Shown piece after piece: positions 31,798 through 35,070 of a DNA stretch of 35,070 nt. This stretch comes from Actinomycetes bacterium (lineage in GTDB: Bacteria > Actinomycetota > Actinomycetes > Actinomycetales > Actinomycetaceae). The notes beneath the pieces were generated by a model, which saw nothing but the letters and a program-made list of their open reading frames with translations, was not told the origin of the DNA and made no database searches. Location: the NCBI GenBank assembly GCA_023389315.1, contig JAEWEQ010000023.1:1-35070 (forward strand), in the 5' to 3' direction. Position 1 is the first letter of the stretch. Each line of letters opens with the position of its first letter. A program made the position numbers and the translations under genes.

Positions 31798-32091
31798 GTG
31801 TCGCGCGTGTCGATGAAGCAAGTGCGCACCTTGCTTAATGATGAGCTGGCGGGTGAGCGTGAGGGCATGTTGTGCATTGATGTTAAGCATGCTTTGTTAG
31901 CTGCTTCGCGTGATGGTGCGCTTTTGGGTGCACGTATAGATGCCGCGCATTTGGATGAGATTTTTAAGCGCGTGGATGTGATGGCTCCTGATGACTTGGT
32001 TGGGCTGCGGCATCGCTTGGTTGAGGCGATTGATTCCATTAACCGCGTCTTCCGGGAGTTTGACAGAGTGTACCCGGATTTGGGGGTGTGA
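31798..32091 (+). CDS. Small phage early protein of unknown function
   Basis: I do not recognise this 97-residue protein. It is mostly helical by composition (MKQVRTLLNDELAGEREGML, then DLVGLRHRLVEAIDSINRVF), with no membrane segment and balanced charge. GTG start at 31798 follows GGCGGGG by about ten bases; ATG at 31813 is an alternative. It is 16 bases after the Xis/Cro-like gene. Its T-rich third positions differ from the chromosomal genes on the left, in line with the element. Confidence 0.65.
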   Translation: MSRVSMKQVRTLLNDELAGEREGMLCIDVKHALLAASRDGALLGARIDAAHLDEIFKRVDVMAPDDLVGLRHRLVEAIDSINRVFREFDRVYPDLGV

Positions 32092-32092
32092 A

Positions 32093-32176
32093 ATGGCTTG
32101 GGTTCGTAGGGTCTTGGCCACGGCTGGAGCTGTGGTATTGGCGACTGTTTCGCATGATTTAGCGACGTGGCGGTGA
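32093..32176 (+). CDS. Possible 27-residue hydrophobic small protein
   Basis: A very short frame (ATG 32093) begins two bases after the previous stop and ends overlapping the next start (TGATG). The peptide has a basic start and one hydrophobic stretch (VLATAGAVVLATVSHDL). Tight packing suggests it may be translated, but its size makes this uncertain. Confidence 0.35.
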   Translation: MAWVRRVLATAGAVVLATVSHDLATWR

Positions 32177-32436
32177 TGGTGGTGAACGGGCGTTTGGTTG
32201 ATGCGGCATGGGAGTGTAGGCGTGATTCGCTGGCTTCGAAGCTGGTGTTAGTTTTCCTGGCGGTTCATGCGGATGAATGTGCGCGGTGCCGGGTGGAGCC
32301 GCGTGAGGTGGCTCGCGCGACGGGTATGTCGGAGAAACGGGTGGATGAGGTGCTTGCTGGTTTGAATGCTGATGGGCTGATTGATGCTCATAAGTGGAAT
32401 GACACGGGGGCTTGGAGTTTGAGGGTGACGCTATGA
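32176..32436 (+). CDS. Small winged-helix-like phage protein
   Basis: This protein of about 86 residues looks like a single winged-helix unit. SLASKLVLVFLAVHADECAR is the first helix, VEPREVARATGMSEKRVDEV the helix-turn-helix, and LAGLNADGLIDAHKWNDTGA the last helix and wing. Such proteins precede replication genes in many actinophages. ATG 32176 overlaps the previous stop (TGATG); GTG codons at 32167 and 32173 are alternatives. Its stop overlaps the initiator gene (ATGA). Function is inferred only from fold and position. Confidence 0.65.
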   Translation: MVVNGRLVDAAWECRRDSLASKLVLVFLAVHADECARCRVEPREVARATGMSEKRVDEVLAGLNADGLIDAHKWNDTGAWSLRVTL

Positions 32437-33506
32437 GTTTCAAGGCTGTGACGTGGGCGTTCGATGAGGTCGTGGGCCTATCGCAGGGGGAGAAGTTGGT
32501 GCTTCTTGCGTTGGCTGAGTTTGCCAATGATGACAATGAGACGTGGCGATCTAGGGAAGCTATCGCTCAGCGAGCACTATGCTCAATCCGGTCTGTGGCG
32601 ACTCACTTGAAAGCGTTGGAGCTGCGAGGTCTAGTGTCGCGGCAGGGGCGTTATGCGTGGTGTGAAGATACCAGTGCTGAGTGTGCCAATCGCGGTAAGC
32701 ATAAGCATCGCGTCGGTACGCTTTACAAGTTGCATTTGGATGTGACTGGCGCTGGTGGTTCCACACATGCAAATTCTGCATCTGTGGAGAATTGCCCGGA
32801 ATGTCGCGGTTCTGGCCACACATGCAAAATTTGCACCTGTGGGGGTGATGAGGGTTCCACACATGCAAAATCGCGTAGTCCACACATGCAACCTGTTGCC
32901 GGTATTACTAATAGGAATTATCCCCCAATTAAACCCCCACCTTCCCCCCAGCCCCCCACGGGTGCTGTTGGTGATCGGGATGGGATGGGCCGGAAGGTGG
33001 AGAATTTGCCAGGGTTGGGTGCTGCTGGTGGTAGCGCGGCGGCCCGCGAGGGCGGGCCTGCGCTGGGTTTGTCTTCCGAGCAGGTGTCTTTGTTGGTTTC
33101 TTCTCTGCCGGATTCGATGTGTGTGCTCTCAGCTGAGGGTATGGCGCGTGTTTGGCGTTCTCTCGCGCCACGCTTGGCGGCGGGTTGGTCGCCACACCAG
33201 GTGCGACGCCAGTTAGCGATGCGAACTTTGCCCAGTGAAGTTCGCGATATGGCCGCGCTGGCGGCGGCGCGGTTGGATGATTTGCTGGCTGCCCCGGTGG
33301 ATGCGCGTGCCGCGGGGCGCGCGGCTACTGCGGCCCGCGTGGTTGAGCGTGAGCTGTCTGCGGCTGAGCGTGCTGAGGATGAACGGGTGAAGCGTTTATT
33401 TGCGGATTTGCGTGCTCGTCACCCTGATTGGACGCACGCCCAGGTTGCTAGAGCGGTGATTTCTCAAGGGCATTTGGCTGAAGTTGGGGATCGCAGCGAT
33501 GGATGA
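32433..33506 (+). CDS. Phage replication initiator (O-like) carrying the origin inside the gene
   Basis: This 357-residue protein starts with a winged-helix DNA-binding domain (about 1-100): SQGEKLVLLALAEFANDDNE, WRSREAIAQRALCSIRSVAT, HLKALELRGLVSRQGR. A linker at 105-200 follows, with CPECRGSGHTCKICTCG and a Pro-rich stretch, then a helical C-terminal domain (about 210-350). The linker DNA contains four CCACACATGCAA iterons and an AT-rich tract. This matches lambda O, whose gene contains the phage origin between its DNA-binding and partner-binding domains. The Cys residues may be a by-product of the iterons rather than a zinc site. ATG 32433 overlaps the previous stop, behind GAGGG. No helicase or loader is seen in the window. 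Confidence 0.7.
   Translation: MSFKAVTWAFDEVVGLSQGEKLVLLALAEFANDDNETWRSREAIAQRALCSIRSVATHLKALELRGLVSRQGRYAWCEDTSAECANRGKHKHRVGTLYKLHLDVTGAGGSTHANSASVENCPECRGSGHTCKICTCGGDEGSTHAKSRSPHMQPVAGITNRNYPPIKPPPSPQPPTGAVGDRDGMGRKVENLPGLGAAGGSAAAREGGPALGLSSEQVSLLVSSLPDSMCVLSAEGMARVWRSLAPRLAAGWSPHQVRRQLAMRTLPSEVRDMAALAAARLDDLLAAPVDARAAGRAATAARVVERELSAAERAEDERVKRLFADLRARHPDWTHAQVARAVISQGHLAEVGDRSDG
32761..32891 (+). repeat. Iteron array: probable replication origin
   Basis: CCACACATGCAA recurs at 32761, 32816, 32857 and 32880. The first two are each followed, after five further bases, by an inverted half TGCA(T/C)CTGTGG, giving 27-bp imperfect dyads at 32761-32787 and 32816-32842. Relative to the gene's frame the four copies fall in phases 1, 2, 1 and 0, encoding STHA, GHTCK, STHA and PHMQ. 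The repeat is therefore conserved as DNA, not as peptide. Confidence 0.8.
32903..32936 (+). other. AT-rich segment next to the iterons
   Basis: Immediately after the last iteron an AT-rich tract (TATTACTAATAGGAATTAT, then CAATTAAA) stands out in GC-rich DNA. By analogy with lambda and iteron plasmids it could be the duplex-unwinding element of the origin. TTATCCCCC here is not a good DnaA box. Confidence 0.55.
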
Positions 33507-34572
33507 TTTGGCGTTGTGGATTCAGGCTCAGCGGTTATCGCCATCGGAGCGTGCGGTGTTGTTGGCGGCGGCGCGGGTTGCTGATGGTGCTGGCTTGGTG
33601 CGCATGGCTGTTGGGGAGTTAGCTTCTTTAGCACAGGTTTCGCGTTCAACGGTGTTTCGGGTTTTGCGTGCGTTGGAGTTGCGAGGCTTGGTTTGGCGGG
33701 TGGATCGTGTTAGTTCGAGTGGCGCTAGGCTGGAATCTGATTTGCATATTGGCCCGGCTGCGTCACAGTTGCGCGAGTTGCATAGTGGAAAACAAGATCG
33801 TCCTTCGGTAGTGTCAGGCGCTAGCGCTCCGTCAGCGTTAGGTGAGCTTGAAAGCGGGTCGGATGAACGTCTGCGCGAGATCGTGCGGTGGTGTTTGGCT
33901 TCGGACTGGTCTTCTCAAGCGCGATCAATGCTCAGTGAGGAGTTGTCATCACAAGCGGGTCGAGTGTTTTATTCGGTGGCTATGCGGCGTACATGTTTAC
34001 CGCAAGATCAGCGCCTGTCTGATACTTTGTCGATTGCCTGGCAGGCAGTGGTGGATAACGCTAATCGGTTGGTTGATCCTGCAACCCGTTCCCCTTGGGG
34101 GCTGCTAGCGAATATTGTGCGCTGCGCCACTTGGGAAGCGGATTATCAAGGCCCCAGTGCTCCGTTACCGGTGGCGTTGGATGAGAATCTAAGCGCTGAC
34201 TTGGTTCGTTTGTCCGATGCTTGCGGGATGGATGTAGCTCACTGGGATGAGGTGGAAACTGCGTTTGCGGGTATTATCGACGCGCTCAGCGGTGTGGGCG
34301 TCGCGCGTGCTACCGTGCGCGCGGTGGTGGCCCGTCTAGCGATGTTGCTGATGACTGCACCCCGCTCAAAGCAGCATACGGCGGCTGCTCAAGATAATGA
34401 ACTTGCACTGTGGGTTCCGTCCGCAGCGGCTCGTAGGCTACTGGTTACAATGGTGATTGGCACGCGACGCCAGCCTAGATTGCTAGCCGATGCGCCTGCT
34501 GGCGAACTTGAAACTCTTGCTGCTCGTGTGGTGTCTCTTTGCCCCGAGATGGCAACACCCAAAACGATGTGA
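33499..34572 (+). CDS. Second winged-helix phage protein, possible replication or regulatory role
   Basis: The 357-residue protein opens with a winged-helix domain (about 1-75): SPSERAVLLAAARVADGAGL, VGELASLAQVSRSTVFRVLR, ALELRGLVWRVDR. Its central part (about 130-220) contains DTLSIAWQAVVDNANRLVDP and ATRSPWGLLANIVRCATWEA, which reminds me of sigma-70 region 2 in spacing, but the match is loose. The C-terminal third is helical. The start ATG 33499 overlaps the initiator gene by eight bases. It could be a helicase-loader analogue (P-like position after an O-like gene) or a late regulator. I do not recognise the family. Confidence 0.6.
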   Translation: MDDLALWIQAQRLSPSERAVLLAAARVADGAGLVRMAVGELASLAQVSRSTVFRVLRALELRGLVWRVDRVSSSGARLESDLHIGPAASQLRELHSGKQDRPSVVSGASAPSALGELESGSDERLREIVRWCLASDWSSQARSMLSEELSSQAGRVFYSVAMRRTCLPQDQRLSDTLSIAWQAVVDNANRLVDPATRSPWGLLANIVRCATWEADYQGPSAPLPVALDENLSADLVRLSDACGMDVAHWDEVETAFAGIIDALSGVGVARATVRAVVARLAMLLMTAPRSKQHTAAAQDNELALWVPSAAARRLLVTMVIGTRRQPRLLADAPAGELETLAARVVSLCPEMATPKTM

Positions 34573-34627
34573 TAGACCACACATTAAGGGGGGTGTCAGT
34601 TTGAGACGGGGCGGTGTCATGGGTGCG
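34573..34627. other. Short gap between convergent genes
   Basis: The gap contains two direct GGTGTCA heptamers (34593 and 34613 region) around GTTTGAGACG, but no clear terminator hairpin. It separates the rightward early genes from the leftward genes at the window's end. Confidence 0.3.
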
Positions 34628-34834
34628 TTATTGCTTTTCTTTCCACGGTTGGTAGTGGACTTCGCTGGTTCGTTCCCAGATGGTGGTTCTTGGGTGGTTT
34701 TCCCATAAGTCTTGTTGGTATTGGCGGGCTTGGGTGAGCGTGGTGGCCCACCTGACTGTTTGAGTGGTTTCGTCTGGGTGTCTTCCATCGAGGGTGAGAA
34801 GGTAGTCGCGCGCGCGGTGGGTTTCATGGAACAT
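34628..34834 (-). CDS. Small phage-region protein of unknown function
   Basis: This 68-residue protein (MFHETHRARDYLLTLDGRHP...) is polar, rich in Thr, Gln and Trp, with no membrane segment: TVRWATTLTQARQYQQDLWE followed by NHPRTTIWERTSE. The ATG at 34834 follows GGGAG by five bases and overlaps the end of the upstream gene by 11 bases; an ATG at 34861 is also in frame. A competing frame from 34827 is Pro/Lys-rich and runs into the convergent gene, so I reject it. Function is unknown. Confidence 0.5.
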   Translation of the reverse strand: MFHETHRARDYLLTLDGRHPDETTQTVRWATTLTQARQYQQDLWENHPRTTIWERTSEVHYQPWKEKQ

Positions 34835-35070
34835 AGATGCTCCCAGAGTTTGTGAGGCCATCGCAGCGAGTTGTCCAGCTGTACGTACCCGTGGGTATTC
34901 CGCTGATAACGCCGGTGCTGGTAATGGTTATTGTTTTTCCGGCCACGGATGCTGTGATGGGTGCTTGGCCTCCGGTGAGGGTGACGCTGAAGGTCACTGC
35001 GCCTTTGCTTGAACTAACTGAGGTGTTCATGGCGGTAATGGCCGGATCGGGTTCTGGGGGTGAGTATGGT
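34824..35070 (-). CDS. C-terminal part of a larger protein with an Ig/fibre-like end
   Basis: The frame is open to the window's right edge, so at least 81 residues are a C-terminal fragment; the internal Met at 35030 need not be the start. The chain is rich in Ser, Thr, Gly and Ile and looks like beta-strands: VTFSVTLTGGQAPITASVAG, KTITITSTGVISGIPTGTYS, ending GLTNSGSIYVP. Such ends are common in phage tail-associated or Ig-like structural proteins. Leftward orientation would make it a late gene facing the early operon. Identity is uncertain. Confidence 0.5.
   Translation of the reverse strand, partial: PYSPPEPDPAITAMNTSVSSSKGAVTFSVTLTGGQAPITASVAGKTITITSTGVISGIPTGTYSWTTRCDGLTNSGSIYVP

Noticed and set aside
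32810..32850. A zinc ribbon (CPECRGSGHTCKIC) in the replication initiator
   Set aside because: Part of this peptide is encoded by an iteron; other iteron copies in other phases encode unrelated peptides, so the Cys pattern may be incidental. Not claimed as a zinc site.
32761..32891. A CRISPR-like array from the repeated CCACACATGCAA
   Set aside because: Repeats are 12-13 bp, spacing is irregular (55, 41, 23 bp) and two have inverted halves; this fits initiator iterons, not CRISPR. No cas genes are present.
34483..34827. A 114-codon minus-strand frame overlapping the end of the second winged-helix gene
   Set aside because: It is Pro/Lys/Thr-rich, overlaps a convergent gene by 90 bases and competes with a better frame (34628-34834) that has a ribosome binding site.

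Overview
The window is a stretch of high-GC Gram-positive chromosome, roughly 64% GC by eye over the first 31 kb. Small actinobacterial markers (a DUF3073 protein, a DUF3618 protein next to a holin-like DUF1469 protein), a fused MrpA/MrpB antiporter subunit, a [4Fe-4S]-type PurF and an EtfD/Rv0338c-like iron-sulfur reductase point to Actinobacteria. The gene style suggests Actinomycetaceae, but I cannot name a genus from sequence alone.

Layout, left to right. 1-1682: a truncated OPT-family oligopeptide transporter (minus). 1893-5836 (plus): prephenate dehydratase, a peptidase S66/MccF-like protein, dCTP deaminase and an unrecognised 473-residue protein, packed almost without gaps. 5847-8099 (minus): a membrane iron-sulfur reductase. 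8372-15184 (plus): a complete Mrp Na+/H+ antiporter operon, mrpA(B)-C-D-E-F-G, every junction overlapping. 15250-19836 (plus): an RNase II-family ribonuclease, then purF and purM. 20045-25434 (minus): DUF3073, a DUF3618/holin-like pair, and an FtsX-type ABC exporter (permease plus ATPase with a very long disordered tail). 25677-26100 (minus): a tRNA operon Glu-Asp-Asp-Phe with a good promoter and terminator. 26521-31011 (plus): MscS channel, MsrB, an endonuclease/exonuclease/phosphatase protein, an EamA exporter and a GlsB/YeaQ-type membrane protein. 31100-31172: tRNA-Lys.

From the 3' end of tRNA-Lys to the right edge the sequence changes character. GC falls, codon use shifts, and the genes are phage-type: a leaderless repressor (minus), a divergent excisionase/Cro-like HTH gene with a consensus promoter, small early genes, a replication initiator with an iteron array and AT-rich segment inside its own reading frame, a second winged-helix protein, and opposite-strand genes at the right edge. 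I read this as one end of a prophage or related element integrated at tRNA-Lys. The repressor frame runs into the tRNA, which is the arrangement expected in the lysogen of a phage with integration-dependent immunity. No integrase is in the window; under that model it lies at the far end.

A second signal cuts across genes. The octamer CGTCCTCG (or its complement) occurs about 37 times in the first 31 kb, against roughly two expected by my hand estimate. It falls on both strands, in several reading frames and in intergenic DNA, and is absent from the prophage-like 3.9 kb. It behaves like a genome-wide DNA signature such as an uptake-type or architecture-imparting sequence.

Several genes (pheA, dcd, the ABC ATPase, mscS, the phage repressor and the Cro/Xis-like gene) have a -10-like hexamer ending 6-7 bases before the start codon and no ribosome binding site, which suggests leaderless mRNAs.
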